64,000 nucleotides of DNA from Arion vulgaris (Eukaryota; Mollusca; Gastropoda; Stylommatophora; Arionidae). This document shows, in pieces, positions 1-10,078 of this stretch. The position numbers were made by a program, and so were the translations under genes. Where the stretch lies: the NCBI GenBank assembly GCA_020796225.1, contig CM036765.1, forward strand, positions 5,800,805 through 5,864,804. The letters run 5' to 3'. Each line of letters opens with the position of its first letter. Positions within the stretch are counted from its first letter, which is position 1. The notes beneath the pieces are model-generated. The model ran no database searches, was not told the origin of the DNA, and worked only from the letters and a program-made list of their open reading frames with translations.

Positions 1-443
1 GACAGTGCCAAAATGAGTCTGGATATTGGACTTAAGGCGACTGTGTACCAACATATCCTTAAGACTTCTGTCCCGTCTGTAAGACACCAAAGGATAGTTG
101 GGGAAGACAGAACGGGTCTCAGGATCTGATCTAAGGAGAGACAGATGACGGAATAAAACATTTTTCACCAGGGAACTATGGGGTGGTAAGTTAAGATAAG
201 TTTTACTCTGTCAGAGTTAGTAGTCCTATGCTGACTGGTAAGGGCCTGCTGGCGAGTGATTTTCTGAACTCGATGCATAGCCGAGACAAGCAACCTCTCC
301 GGGTATAGGCGCCTACGAAAGAAATCAAACATCTCGCGAGCTCTCTCAAGAAAATCATCGTCCTCACTACAAAGGCGACGAAGGCGTAAGAGCTGCGAGA
401 ATGGCAAAGAGTATAAATACACGTTATACATTATTTTTGACAA
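1..443 (-). mobile_element. Penelope-like element reverse transcriptase fragment
   Basis: Read on the minus strand, one open stretch (443 to 165) carries LPFSQLLRLRRLCS followed by a charged helix and RGYPE-like residues (RRLYPERLL). After a frame change, about 110 to 10 reads YPLVSYRRDRSLKDMLVHS. Both blocks, in this order, match the part of Penelope-like reverse transcriptases between palm/thumb and the GIY-YIG nuclease (family knowledge). The copy is broken by frameshift and stops and runs off the left edge, so the nuclease end is not seen. It is a dead fragment, not a host gene. Confidence 0.7.
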
Positions 444-1310
444 TAGACTGGATTATGAAGACCACAGTAACTAACACCAGAAATGGAATCCAATGGACTC
501 TGACAGAGCAACTAGATGATCTGGACTTCGCTGATGATATAGCCTTCTGTCACATACACGAAATCAGATGCAGGATAAGCTAAACACATTGAATCAAAGG
601 TCCCAGCAACTAGGCTGAACATTCATAAGGGAAAGACAAAGATATTGAGAATTAACCAAGCAAACGACAACTCGATCTTCCTGGGGGAAATCCCACTTCA
701 AGAGGTAGAATCATACACATATTTGGGCAGCAACGTAGACAAAGAGGGTGGAACAGATAGAGATGTTAAAATAATAATACAAGAGGAGCTTTCATTGCAC
801 TGGGAAACATTTGGATGTCCAAAGAAATCAAATCTAGAACAAAAATTCGATATTTAACTCTAATGTTAAAGCAGTTCTACTGTATGGGTCAGAAACATGG
901 AGAACAACTAAAACAATAGCGCATAAATTGCAAACATTCATCAACTGGTGTCTGCGCAGAATAGAGGGAACAAGATGGTATGATAGGGTCACAAATGAGG
1001 AACTTATGGAGAGAACAAGACAAATTCCAGTGAACGAACAGGTTAAAAGACGCTGGCGCTGGATAGGACACACTTTGCGAAAACCGGAGGGAATATAACA
1101 AGAAGGGTCCTTGCCTGGAACCGCAGGACAGCGAAAGAAGGAGGCCGAGAAATACATGGAGACGAGATTTGGAGGCGGAGATCAACAATATAAAGAAGAG
1201 CTGGAGGGAGCTGCAGGAGATAGCTAGAGATAGGAAGACTTGGCATGAGTTGGTTGAGGGCCTATGCCCCAACCTGGGGTAAAAAGGCAAAGAGAGAGAG
1301 AGAGATACAT
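440..1310 (+). mobile_element. LINE (non-LTR retrotransposon) 3' part, reverse transcriptase palm to end
   Basis: Translation in shifting frames gives the catalytic box FADDIA (about 524-541), then YTYLGS (about 714), LLYGSETW (about 877-900), [11 protein letters not shown] (about 1050-1082) and a WRELQEIARDRKTW-like tail. This is the usual order in the C-terminal half of many endonuclease/reverse-transcriptase LINEs. It is 5'-truncated and has several stops and frameshifts. It ends in a short GA run (1290-1304). The same tail is seen at 50290-50710 and 51900-52010. Confidence 0.85.
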
Positions 1311-1361
1311 TATTTTTGGTGGGCCCGGCCCCACTGGCTCCTTAATGACGAGCCGCCACTG
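1309..1361 (+). mobile_element. MITE fragment, CAGTGGCGGCTCGT family (right end)
   Basis: The stretch ends with TTAATGACGAGCCGCCACTG, the inverse of the left end of the complete copies at 12064 and 52792, and contains the same GGTGGGCCCGGCCCCA core. Only the right-hand third is present. The superfamily is not identified. Confidence 0.6.
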
Positions 1362-1365
1362 GTCC

Positions 1366-1670
1366 CTCGTAATTTTTAAGATGGTGAAGATATTTTTGTA
1401 GGAATTTTATTAAACAGTCTTTTCTAATGAATTTTGTCCGAGCATCTGCTTTGCAGCCTGCTCTTCTCAATTTTGAACTGCCAGGTGTTCTTTTACGCTC
1501 AAATTTAACACGGGACCTACGTTTTATCGTCCGTCTCTGATAGGACTAGAACTCGATCGCACCTACACTGAGATATCAGGATATCTGGAAAAATATCCAG
1601 ATGGCTCCACGAGGGAGCGAGCCTGGTACATTTGGTACGAGAGACGAGTACCTAACCTCTACGCTACAGA
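1366..1670 (-). mobile_element. SINE family C copy, 5' two thirds
   Basis: Matches, inverted, the family seen complete at 20345-20800 and 46505-46950: a tRNA-like head (GTGGCGTAGAGG... CCAGGTTCGCTCC), a GATCTCAGTGTAGGTGAGATCG block, and a body with GACGGACGATAAAACG and a GAAGAGCAGGCTGGAAAGC block. It ends before the AATC tail. Family C is the commonest long SINE in the window. The antisense open frames across it are not genes. Confidence 0.75.
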
Positions 1671-1784
1671 TACCCCCCTTATATAAATAGAGAATCACCA
1701 TTTAGTGATATAAAGGAGACGGATTGTCTTCACTACATCGAGGTTTCCTATATGATTTCATCTCTGTCGGGAGAGATGACATGC

Positions 1785-1950
1785 CATCTGTTAAAACCAT
1801 TACACAAAGCACGAATAGTTCTATCGGAGACGAACGATAAAAACGTAAGTCCCGTGTTCAATTTGAGTACGAAAAAGAACCCTTGGCGGTTCAAAATCGA
1901 GAAGAGTTGGCTGGAATACCGCTGCACGGACAAAATTCGTTAGAAAAAGA
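1785..1950 (+). mobile_element. SINE family C copy, central part
   Basis: Carries ATCGGAGACGAACGATAAAA, CCCGTGTTCAATTTGAG and the GGCTGGAATACCGCTGCACGG block of family C, then runs straight into the 19 bp array after TTAGAAAAAGATTGAGATAG. The stretch 1671-1784 before it holds no recognisable feature. Confidence 0.7.
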
Positions 1951-2406
1951 TTGAGATAGAAAATGTGAAATAGAATGTTGCAGGTGAGATAGAATGTTGC
2001 AGGTGAGATAGAATGTTGCAGGTGAGATAGAATGTTGCAGGTGAGATAGAATGTTGCAGGTGAAATAGAATGTTGCAGGTGAGGAGATAGAATGTTGCAG
2101 GTGAGATAGAATGTTGCAGGTGAGATTGAATGTTGCAGGTGAGATAGAATGTTGCAGGTGAGATAGAATGTTGCAGGTGAGATAGAATGTTGCAGGTGAG
2201 ATAGAATGTTGCAGGTGAGATAGAATGTTGCAGGTGAGGAGATAGAATGTTGCAGGTGAGATAGAATGTTGCAGGTGATATAGAATGTTGCAGGTGAGAT
2301 AGAATGTTGCAGGGGAGATAGAATTCTGCAGGTGAGATAGAATTCTGCAGGTGAGATAGAATGTTGCAGGTGAGATATAATGTTGCAGGTGAGATAGAAT
2401 GTTGTA
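1951..2406. repeat. Minisatellite, 19 bp unit (GAGATAGAATGTTGCAGGT), about 24 copies
   Basis: Near-perfect head-to-tail copies with a few AGGAG insertions and point variants toward the right end. The first unit follows GATTGAGATAGAAAAT, which is the 3' part of the adjoining family C SINE, so the unit probably started there. Three antisense frames stay open across it only because of the repeat; they are not proteins. Confidence 0.95.
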
Positions 2407-2439
2407 AAATTTCCGTCCCTGAGGAAATACACCCAAACT

Positions 2440-3115
2440 GGAACATGTTTTTTCTTGTACTGGAACTATCATGATTATCAAGTGGCGTGTCCCTTCTGAA
2501 ACTGGCTCCCATGACAATGCGCCCTGAAAAATCTTTCTATTCGGTGGAATATTATCGGCGACAGCAACAATTATTCTCAGATCGTCAATACCATCCTGCA
2601 ACCATCGTCGTCTGGTCTTCCTCTCGCTCTTCTTCCAGGCACTGATCCTTCTAGAATTATCTTCTCCGTGCACTCGTGTCGTTTAATGTGTCCGAAATAT
2701 TTAATTTTCCTTGATTTTATGTTCTTTTTAATTTTTTTTTCCTATCCAGAAGCACTTGAGCTTTTCAGCTATTCGGCTCGGTGCCATGGACATCGTAACC
2801 TTTCGGTTCGGTGCCACGATCACCGTAAATCTGGGGAATCTGTGGTTTTTTTCTGCCATCCCGCGAAATTGAACCCGCACACTCAGAGGGATAGTCACCC
2901 GTAGTCGAACGCGCTACGAACACGCTGGGCAGACGGGCATTTTATGTTCTTTAATAGTCAACTCTCTTTAATATTAAGCTGTTGCAGAACAGAAGTATTT
3001 AATCTTTTCTCTGTCCATGATATTCTAATTACTCTTCTGTAGCATTTGCATTCAAAGGCATTAATGATCTTCTCCCCAGCTTTATCAATGTTCCATGTCT
3101 CACAACCATATGTTG
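2440..3115 (-). mobile_element. LINE 3' end, interrupted by a SINE
   Basis: Minus-strand frames give KSERKTRRRWLQDGIDDL and GALSWEPVSEGTRH-like tails, a basic GRPRRRW-type LINE C-terminus followed by the family tail. The same tail is at 20945-21190. The 2953-3115 part includes the antisense of an HKTNEEV/YGCETW-like segment (CATGTCTCACAACCATATG). The element is split by the family D SINE at 2728-2938. Confidence 0.65.
2728..2938 (-). mobile_element. SINE family D, full-length copy with target-site duplication
   Basis: On the minus strand: tRNA-like head (GCCCAGCGTGTTCGTAGCG; B-box-like GGTTCAATTTCGCGGG), body with two copies of a CGGTGCCACGA-like block, AGCACTTGAGC... and a 3' poly(A) (the T run at 2731-2740). 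It is flanked by a 14 bp duplication ATTTTATGTTCTTT at 2714-2727 and 2939-2952, which proves insertion by target-primed reverse transcription into the LINE. Confidence 0.9.
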
Positions 3116-3224
3116 CTAAGTGAAAAAAAGCAGGTTACAGTAAACGTAGGATGAGCTATATCTCCAGAGTGTGTCAGATTTATATATTTGGTCTAAGGAT
3201 GTTATTGATTTACACATTCTGTAA

Positions 3225-3590
3225 TGGAGTAAAATGAGAAAGAAAGTAATGTTGTGCTAGGAGAAAGTAATGTTATGGTAAGAGAATTAATATTATGCTA
3301 GGAGAAATTAATGTTGTGCTAAGAGAAAGTAATATTATGCTAAGAGAAAGTAATGTTATGGTAAGAGAAAGTAATATTATGCTAGAGAAAGTAATGTTGT
3401 GCTAAGTGAAAGTAATATTATGCTAAGAGAAAGTAATGTTATGTTAAGAGAAAGTAATGTTATGCTAAGAGAAAGTTATGTTATGCTAAGAGAAAGTAAT
3501 GTTATGCTAAGAGAAAGTAATGTTATGCTAAGAGAAAGTTATGTTATGCTAAGAGAAAGTTATGTTATGCTAAGAGAAATTATAAACTAT
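3225..3590. repeat. Minisatellite, 21 bp unit (GAGAAAGTAATGTTATGCTAA), about 17 copies
   Basis: Tandem units with GTTATG / ATTATG / GTTGTG variants. The order is more degenerate on the left (3225-3400) and cleaner on the right. A short plus-strand frame reads MLRESNV repeats and is an artefact of the 21 bp period. I see no seed element. Confidence 0.95.
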
Positions 3591-4122
3591 ATTTTGTAAC
3601 CACCGCATCCTCAATGGGAGATACTGTAACATCATCATCAGGTGCCATGTTGGAGAAAAACACACTGAACACACCAGGATAGAAGGAAGAACAGACTAAG
3701 TAACTAAATGTATACAAGAAAAAACACACAGAAGAAGTGGTAAACATAGTGAAGAAATATTATTTTGCACTCATCAATCTACAAGACAAATGTATTAGCA
3801 CCAACGTTACCCCGCAACTCATTGAACAGCTGAACGAATGACATAACTATACAAATATAGTTTATTATAAGGAAGAGAGTAACAGAGGAAATCAACTGGA
3901 ATGAATATCTTGGCAGTAAATATAAAGTCAGCAAGAATGCCGTGTGGTATAGGGCAGGTGGTATACAAAGAAATAGTTGAGGAATTGAAACGTTGGGAAG
4001 TGAAAACGGTATAGTTAGATTGTGATAAGTCAAAGAAGAGATAGCTACAGAATAAGATTAGTAATTTATACTATGGGTTAAGGTGTTGTTGATTTTCAAC
4101 AGTCAAAATTGAATTTTATATA
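3591..4122. other. No recognisable gene
   Basis: AT-rich spacer between the 21 bp array and the mariner. A short ATCATCATCA run near 3633 resembles the tail of LINE 3' ends, but the flanking sequence is too decayed to call. The antisense frame at 3779-4033 has no family motif. Confidence 0.5.
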
Positions 4123-5456
4123 TACGAGGGCGCATTGAAAAGTAATGCATCCAAGTCCATAACTTTGTTAATATACATAATTTACAAATGAAACATACAT
4201 TTTCAGAAAGCTTGAGATGTCCACTACACAATAGAGTCATTATTTTTCGACGTAGTCACCTCCACGTTCCACACACACGCCAACGTCGAACTAGTTGTTG
4301 CATCCCGTCGAAGAAAAATCTGATGATTTTTCAAGAAGCCAGGTACGCACATCTGCTGCCACATCCTCGTCAGAAGCATATGTTTCCTTGAGATATTCCT
4401 TGAGCTTTGGGAACAGGAAAAGTCACAAGGTGCCAAATCGGGGCTATATGGTGGGTGCGCTAAAATGTCGTCAAAATTGAGACGCTCTAATGCTGTTTGT
4501 CTACTGGTGTGTGGACGAGCATTGTCATGTTGAAGGACTGCGTGTTTTCCAGGACGAACACGTAGCAGTTTTGCCCGTAGTTTCTTCATCGTTTCCACAT
4601 ACCGATCAGAATTGACAGTATTGCCACGTTCCAAAAATTATGTGTGGATTACGCCCTGGCAGTCCCAAAAAAATGGTCATCAAAACTTTTCCCGCTGACG
4701 TGACAGTTTTGAATTTTTTGGGGTGGGTGAGTTTTTGTGCCTGTATTCCATAGACTGGCGCTTGTTTTCAAGGTCGTAATGATGCACCCATGACTCATCG
4801 CCAGTGACAATTCGGCAGATAAAGTCATAGCCTTCTCGTTCATATCGCATCAGGTGTTCCTGACACGCCTGATGTCGACGATGTTTCATTTCCGGTGTCA
4901 GCATGCGAGGGACCCATCTTGCACAAACTTTCCTATACCCTAGTAATACATGAATAATGTGATGTACTCGTTCAGTCGAAATTTCAAGCATTGTAGCGAC
5001 ATCTTTTGCTTGATGCGGCGATTGACATGAATCAGTTCGTCCACGCGAGCTTGGTGTTGTTCATCCACTGCTGTAATTGGTCGTCCGCTGCGAGCCTGAT
5101 CATGCAAGGTCATCGTCGCTGGATTGTCGCCTTTAACAGTCCTTGCCCACCTCCTAACAGTACTCACATCTACATAGGCGTCACCATATACCGCTCTCAT
5201 TCTCCGATGCATGTCGATGGGAACACAACCTTCGGCGGTCAAGAATTCAATCAAAGCTCTTTGCTTCAACCGAGTTTCCATGTATGACGCCATCTTGGAT
5301 AATGTTGTACGCATGCGCAACATTCCAGACACTTGACACTTACTGTCCTGAAAACACACTTACATACACTTTATTCTGATATCGGTGTCAATTGCCTCCG
5401 AACACTATTAACAAAGTTATGGACTTGGAGGCATTACTTTTCAATGCACCCTCGTA
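4123..5456 (-). mobile_element. mariner-family DNA transposon, both ends present, transposase broken
   Basis: Terminal inverted repeats begin ACGAGGGCGCATTGAAAAGT on the left, and the right end is the inverse with one change (ACGAGGGTGCATTGAAAAGT); similarity runs on for about 45 bp. TATA lies at each edge, which fits a TA target duplication. Transposase is on the minus strand: N-terminal helix-turn-helix (RALIEFLTAEGCVPIDMHRR, then STVRRWARTV and ARSGRPITA), about 5284-5070; TGDESWVHHYD with the first catalytic Asp near 4815; HDNARPHTS near 4540 and YSPDLAPCD near 4440 with the second and third Asp. At least two frameshifts and a stop separate these blocks. Length about 1.33 kb is usual for mariner. 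Coding is lost, but the ends could still be mobilised in trans. Confidence 0.93.
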
Positions 5457-5713
5457 TATCTGTGGCTGAGTGGTTAAGCCCTTTGCCTTGCGAGTCGAAG
5501 GTCGTGGGTTCGAATCCGGACCGCGGCCTTCTGTTTACGAGTGCAGTTTTTCCAGAGACCCTAGGATTGTTGCTGGAGCTACGGAGTTCGTGCTTTGTGC
5601 AATACTCTCGGCAGGTGGCGTGCCATTTCTGCGGAGAGGACCGAGCCATATGGGGTAAAACCCGGTGCAATGAAGTGAATCCTTCAGCTTTAAAACCCCT
5701 TTACATATATAAC
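5457..5713 (+). mobile_element. SINE family A, near-complete copy
   Basis: tRNA-like head with A box TGGCTGAGTGGTTAAGCC and B box GGGTTCGAATCCG, then a body with AGACCCTAGGATTGTTGCTG, GTGCAATACTCTCGGCAGG, GAGCCATATGGGGTAAAACC and the end block CGGTGCAATGAAGTGAATCC plus CTTTAAAACCC. It abuts the mariner right end, so one landed at the edge of the other. It is the reference copy for family A here. Confidence 0.85.
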
Positions 5714-5729
5714 AGATCGAAAAATATCT

Positions 5730-6075
5730 GAGGTCGACAGAAATGTGGTTTTACAGAGGAATGATGAGAATCCCATGGACTGTTAAAATGACTAATGTTG
5801 AGGTATTGAATGAGATCAAGACACAAAGAAAACTTATCATCAATATAAGAAAGAGACAGTCATCATTTTCGAACATGTGATGGAGGGGAGGTTTAGAACA
5901 CATTGTGACAACCGGTAAAATCTAGGCAGATGAGACAGAGGAAGACAGAGAGAAAAGTTTGGATAGCCTGACTTCATGGCACGGTAGAGTGTCAACATCT
6001 GAGTTGATAGCAAACACCAACGACAGAGATTTGTGGAGATCCATGATCGCTTACGCCAGCTGGCACGGCACCTGA
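5730..6075 (+). mobile_element. LINE 3' end (EMWFYRGMMRIPWT family)
   Basis: Conceptual translation reads TEMWFYRGMMRIPWTVKMTN, VEVLNEIKTQRKL, then a GRFRTHCDNR-like segment and a tail WRSMIAYASWHGT. This is the C-terminal region after the reverse transcriptase in a common LINE type. Stops are present, and it ends in GATGATGAT. Confidence 0.75.
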
Positions 6076-6290
6076 TGATGATATATTAGAACACTTTGTA
6101 GCAACCTGGTAAAATCGAGAGAAACGAAACAGAGGACGACAGAGAGAGAACGCTTTTTTAATAGCCTAACTTCATGGACGGAGGAGCGTCAACACCTGAG
6201 ATGATAGCAAACACCAGAGATATAGATTTGTGACGATCCATGATCGCCTACCGCCTACGCTAGCCGACACGGCACCTGACCTGATGATGA
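6076..6290 (+). mobile_element. Second partial copy of the same LINE 3' end
   Basis: Repeats AACACTTTGTAGCAACCTGG, AACAGAGGACGACAGAGAG, GATAGCAAACACCAGAGA and the GGCACCTGA end of the preceding copy, in direct orientation. It is either a tandem duplication of the LINE end or a second insertion. A TA run follows (6293-6306). Confidence 0.65.
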
Positions 6291-6314
6291 TTATATATAT
6301 ATATATACATTCCT

Positions 6315-6440
6315 TTTGTACCGTTAAACGTTACATAGGGCCTGCAAGTAACTTCTCCATACCGTTCTGTCCTGGGCAACTCGCTCAATCTGCTACATGG
6401 AATTAAGTACGATATTTCTTTCCTCTCACAGCATAGTTCG
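6315..6440 (-). mobile_element. LINE 3' end (LTREAGNIGL/YLQALCNV family)
   Basis: Antisense to ACGTTACATAGGGCCTGCAA and GGCAACTCGCTCAATCT, the same tail as 19492-19830 (minus) and 45715-46170 (plus). It ends where the 21 bp array begins, at the point where other copies read AAAGTTCGTTTCAGG. Confidence 0.7.
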
Positions 6441-6745
6441 TTTCATGTTCTTCCTAGAGCGTTCTTTATTCTTCCTAGAGCGTTCTTTATTCTTCCTAGA
6501 GCGTTCTTTATTCTTTCTAGAGCGTTCTTTATTCTTCCTAGAGCGTTCTTTATTCTTCCTAGAGCGTTCTTTGTTCTTCCTAGAGCGTTCTTTATTCTTC
6601 ATAGAGCGTTCTTTATTCTTCCTAGAGCGTTCTTTATTCTTCCTAGAGCGTTCTTTATTCTTCCTAGAGCGTTCTTTATTCTTCCTAGAGCGTTCTTTAT
6701 TCTTCCTAGAGCGTTCTTTATTCTTCCTAGAGCGTTCTTTATTTT
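6441..6745. repeat. Minisatellite, 21 bp unit (CTTCCTAGAGCGTTCTTTATT), about 14 copies
   Basis: Very homogeneous units (single variants CTTTC, TTTG, CTTCATA). The array starts inside the LINE end: CATAGTTCGTTTCATG leads into the first unit. The plus frame reads FLERSLF repeats for over 100 residues without a stop, but has no other coding evidence. Confidence 0.95.
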
Positions 6746-7537
6746 TTGAGACATTTGCCTCCCATAATTCTAAAAATGGAATTGGGAGGACTTACTAGGT
6801 ACTCTTTTTCATACCATGAGGTAGGACTCTCAAATACCGAATGTGATAACACTCTGCGCTATTGAACATGTGCCGTGGAAAATCCGGAGTTTTCCTGGGC
6901 CAAAAATGATCGGTATGCACGAAACACGGTACGCGGTTTGACTATAGGCAATGATTATTTAATTAATGATCTAAATTACAGTTACTTCTGAAGTCGGAAT
7001 TAGGCTCGCCTGAATGTCAAAGGAAAAGCAAAGCAAATTTCACAGATGATAAGAAAAAGCAAAATTCCCAAAAAAATCAGACAATGGCTACCTCTGATTC
7101 ATAAGAACGAAAGATAAATAAAAAAAGGATTGTGACAAATGATTTTAAAATAAGAAAAAAGAAAGGTGATAGAAATATTGAGAAATGAAACATGGACGGA
7201 AGGTTGTAAAAATGCGGTACATAATTTCCCAATGTACTATATTGTACCTAACAAGAGAGGTTTAAATGGTTTTAAAGTCGAAGGATTGTACCTAATAAAA
7301 GAGGTTATTTTACTGTAATGAGCTATATTTATTCAATTAGTTTATATATAAATATATTAGCGGATGCACCAGTTCTTGTCACGAAACTTTCCAGTTAAAT
7401 GTAATTGTAATTGTATTTAATGAACGAATATAGAGGCTGATATTTAAGGTGTCTCTCTCTCTCTCACGCGATCGTTGTTTACGATTTGATAAAGTTACAT
7501 GAAAACATGTGGATGTGACCATGCTACGTTTATTATG
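6746..7537. other. No recognisable gene
   Basis: AT-rich. It contains TCTGAAGTCGGAATTAGGCT near 6985, which resembles TCTGAAGTCAGAGAAAG near 18005 and may mark a further decayed dispersed repeat. A short CT run is at 7452-7464. Confidence 0.4.
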
Positions 7538-9149
7538 GGGTAGTGTGACTTATCTCGACAAGGTTTCTTGACTACCGCCGGGTAGTGTGACTTATCTCGA
7601 CAAGGTTTCTTGACTACCGCCGGGTAGTGTGACTTATCTCGACAAGGTTTCTTGACTACCGCCGGGTAGTGTGACTTATCTCGACAAGGTTTCTTGACTA
7701 CCGCCGGGTAGTGTGACTTATCTCGACAAGGTTTCTTGACTACCGCCGGGTAGTGTGACTTATCTCGACAAGGTTTCTTGACTACCACCGGGTAGTGGAC
7801 TTATCTCGACAAGGTTTCTTGACTACGCCGGTAGTGTGACTTATCTCGACAAGGTTTCTTGACTACCGCCGGGTAGTGTGACTTATCTCGACAAGGTTGC
7901 TTGACTACCGCCGGGTAGTGTGACTTATCTCGACAAGGTTTCTTGACTACCGCCGGGTAGTGTGACTTATCTCGACAAGGTTTCTTGACTACCGCCAGGT
8001 AGTGTGACTTATCTCGACAAGGTTTCTTGACTACCGCCGGGTAGTTTGACTTATCTCGACAAGGTTTCTTGACTACCGCCGGGTAGTGTGACTTATCTCG
8101 ACAAGGTTGCTTGACTACCGCCGGGTAGTGTGACTTATCTCGACAAGGTTTCTTGACTACCGCCGGGTAGTGTGACTTATCTCGACAAGGTTGCTTGACT
8201 ACCGCCGGGTAGTGTGACTTATCTCGACAAGGTTTCTTGACTACCGCCGGGTAGTGTGACTTATCTCGACAAGGTTTCTTGACTACCGCCGGGTAGTGTG
8301 ACTTATCTCGACAAGGTTGCTTGACTACCGCCGGGTAGTTTGACTTATCTCGACAAGGTTTCTTGACTACCGCCGGGTAGTGTGACTTATCTCGACAAGG
8401 TTTCTTGACTACCGCCGGGTAGTGTGACTTATCTCGACAAGGTTTCTTGACTACCGCCGGGTAGTGTGACTTATCTCGACAAGGTTGCTTGACTACCGCC
8501 GGGTAGTGTGACTTATCTCGACAAGGTTTCTTGACTACCGCCGGGTAGTGTGACTTATCTCGACAAGGTTTCTTGACTACCGCCGGGTAGTGTGACTTAT
8601 CTCGACAAGGTTGCTTGACTACCGCCGGGTAGTGTGACTTATCTCGACAAGGTTTCTTGACTACCGCCGGGTAGTGTGACTTATCTCGACAAGGTTTCTT
8701 GACTACCGCCGTGTAGTGTGACTTATCTCGACAAGGTTTCTTGACTACCGCCGGGTAGTGTGACTTATCTCGACAAGGTTTCTTGACTACCGCCGGGTAG
8801 TTTGACTTATCTCGACAAGGTTTCTTGACTACCGCCGGGTAGTGTGACTTATCTCGACAAGGTTTCTTGACTACCGCAGGATAGTTTGACTTATCTCGAC
8901 AAGGTTTCTTGACTACCGAGGGGTATTGTGACTTATCTCGACAAGGTTTCTTGACTACCGCCAGGTAGTGTGACTTATCTCGACAAGGTTTCTTGACTAC
9001 CGACGGGTAGTGTTGCCTACCGCCAGATAGTGTGACTTATCTCGACAAGGTTTCTTGACTACCGCCGGGTATTGTGACTTATCTCGACAAGGTTTTGTGA
9101 CTACCGCCGGGTATTGTGACTTATCTCGACAAGGTTTCTTGACTACCGA
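7538..9149. repeat. Minisatellite, 42 bp unit, about 38 copies
   Basis: The unit starts GGGTAGTGTGACTTATCTCG and ends TTGACTACCGCC. Most copies are identical, with recurrent variants (TTTCTT/TTGCTT, GTGTGA/TTTGA) distributed in a higher-order pattern. Each junction between units reads ACTACCGCCGGGTAGT, a 6 bp inverted repeat with a 4 nt loop. The right end (8870-9149) is more diverged and rearranged. Minus frames give a 14-residue repeat with KKPCRDKSHYP; small indels break the frame, so it is not a gene. Confidence 0.97.
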
Positions 9150-9796
9150 CGAGGCTGATATTTGTAATGTATGGGAAACTACAGGGGAATTTAATTGTAA
9201 CAATAGGATATCCCTAAACCAATACCAATAAATAATATTGGAAGTCTTTTTCTGTAGGCGCAAGTAAAGACGACATGTCTTTCCTACTAGCTCTGGATCA
9301 AGCCAAACAATGCTGACTATGAGAAAAGTTCAACTCCTGTAATTCGTCTTTCGTTACTTAGAAAGATGATTGTTGAGTTTTGTTAATAGTCACTGCCAAA
9401 CAGGGTTTAGCTGGGAAATGATGACAGTTAAACTCTAAGTAGTGGAGTATTGTAAAGTTATTGATGTAAAAACTTTGTTGGCTGATCACATAAGATCACA
9501 ATTGATTCATCGTCATTGCTCCAGAGAATCGACACAGTAGAATTTCAATGACAAGACTCCACAGACCAATTCAACATTTAGGTCACGAATCACAATAATT
9601 CGTGACTCAAAGACAGTTGAGACCTCAACATAAGTGTCATACATGATGGGCTGCAGTATTTATGGGGGAAACGTTAGAGTTGATTCATATTGAAATATAT
9701 ATTTATTATTTACTTGTACCAAGATTACAGATTGAAGAAGTTTAATAAAGTTTAATACGTTAATAATATCTCGATTTACGCAATAATGTTTTACAG
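9150..9796. other. Non-repetitive stretch before the first visible exon of the SHIPPO gene
   Basis: No transposon or array recognised. It ends with an acceptor (TTTTACAG at 9789-9796) that leads into the exon at 9797. It presumably belongs to an intron, because the exon begins inside a codon. Confidence 0.5.
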
Positions 9797-9901
9797 TTCG
9801 TGAAGAAGGCCCGGCACCAAATCAATACAACATACCCACTGACTCATTCAAAAACGGAAAAACTTTCTCAATTAAGCATCGACAGAAGGATTGGCATGAA
9901 G
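9797..9901 (+). CDS. SHIPPO/STPGR (ODF3/CIMAP-like) gene, exon 1 of 4 visible
   Basis: 105 nt between an acceptor ending TTTTACAG (AG at 9795-9796) and a donor G/GTAATA (GT at 9902-9903). It begins with the last two bases of a codon and ends with one base, so it is a symmetric phase-1 exon of 34 full codons. It reads REEGPAPNQYNIPTD, then KNGKTFSIKHRQKDWHE. GPAPNQY is a degenerate form of the PGPGxY repeat of SHIPPO/STPGR proteins, and FSIKHR fits the following FSxGxR part. Family members such as ODF3 and its CIMAP relatives are sperm-tail or ciliary doublet-microtubule proteins. The N-terminus is not seen. Exact orthology is not settled; the exon call rests on motif plus splice phase. Confidence 0.82.
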
Positions 9902-10078
9902 GTAATATTTGAAGCGTTCACATTTGTAAATATGTGTTTTTATTTTGAGAACATTTTAAGTAGTTGAAGAAACAAATTAACAGTTACAGAACACAGTCTT
10001 AAAAAAAGGTGCAATGTTTTCCTTCCTTTCGTTCACTTGAAATATTGTCTATGCATTCAATGATGTTTCTTGTATAAG

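Noticed and set aside
1821..2673. Three overlapping minus frames of 190 to 260 codons with HSISPATFYLTCNILSHLQ-type repeats
   Set aside because: All three frames of the same strand stay open because the 19 bp unit has no stop in any register; this is a period effect over a minisatellite.
5457..5530. Functional tRNA gene
   Set aside because: A and B boxes are present, but the sequence continues into a shared SINE body with several other copies in the window and does not fold as a complete tRNA by eye.
6397..6798. 133-codon frame with FLERSLF repeats as a possible repeat protein
   Set aside because: It spans a 21 bp minisatellite inside a LINE end; no splice or family support.
7495..9263. Possible CRISPR array (regular 42 bp repeats)
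   Set aside because: There are no unique spacers; the whole 42 bp unit repeats. The context is a eukaryotic genome with introns and SINEs.
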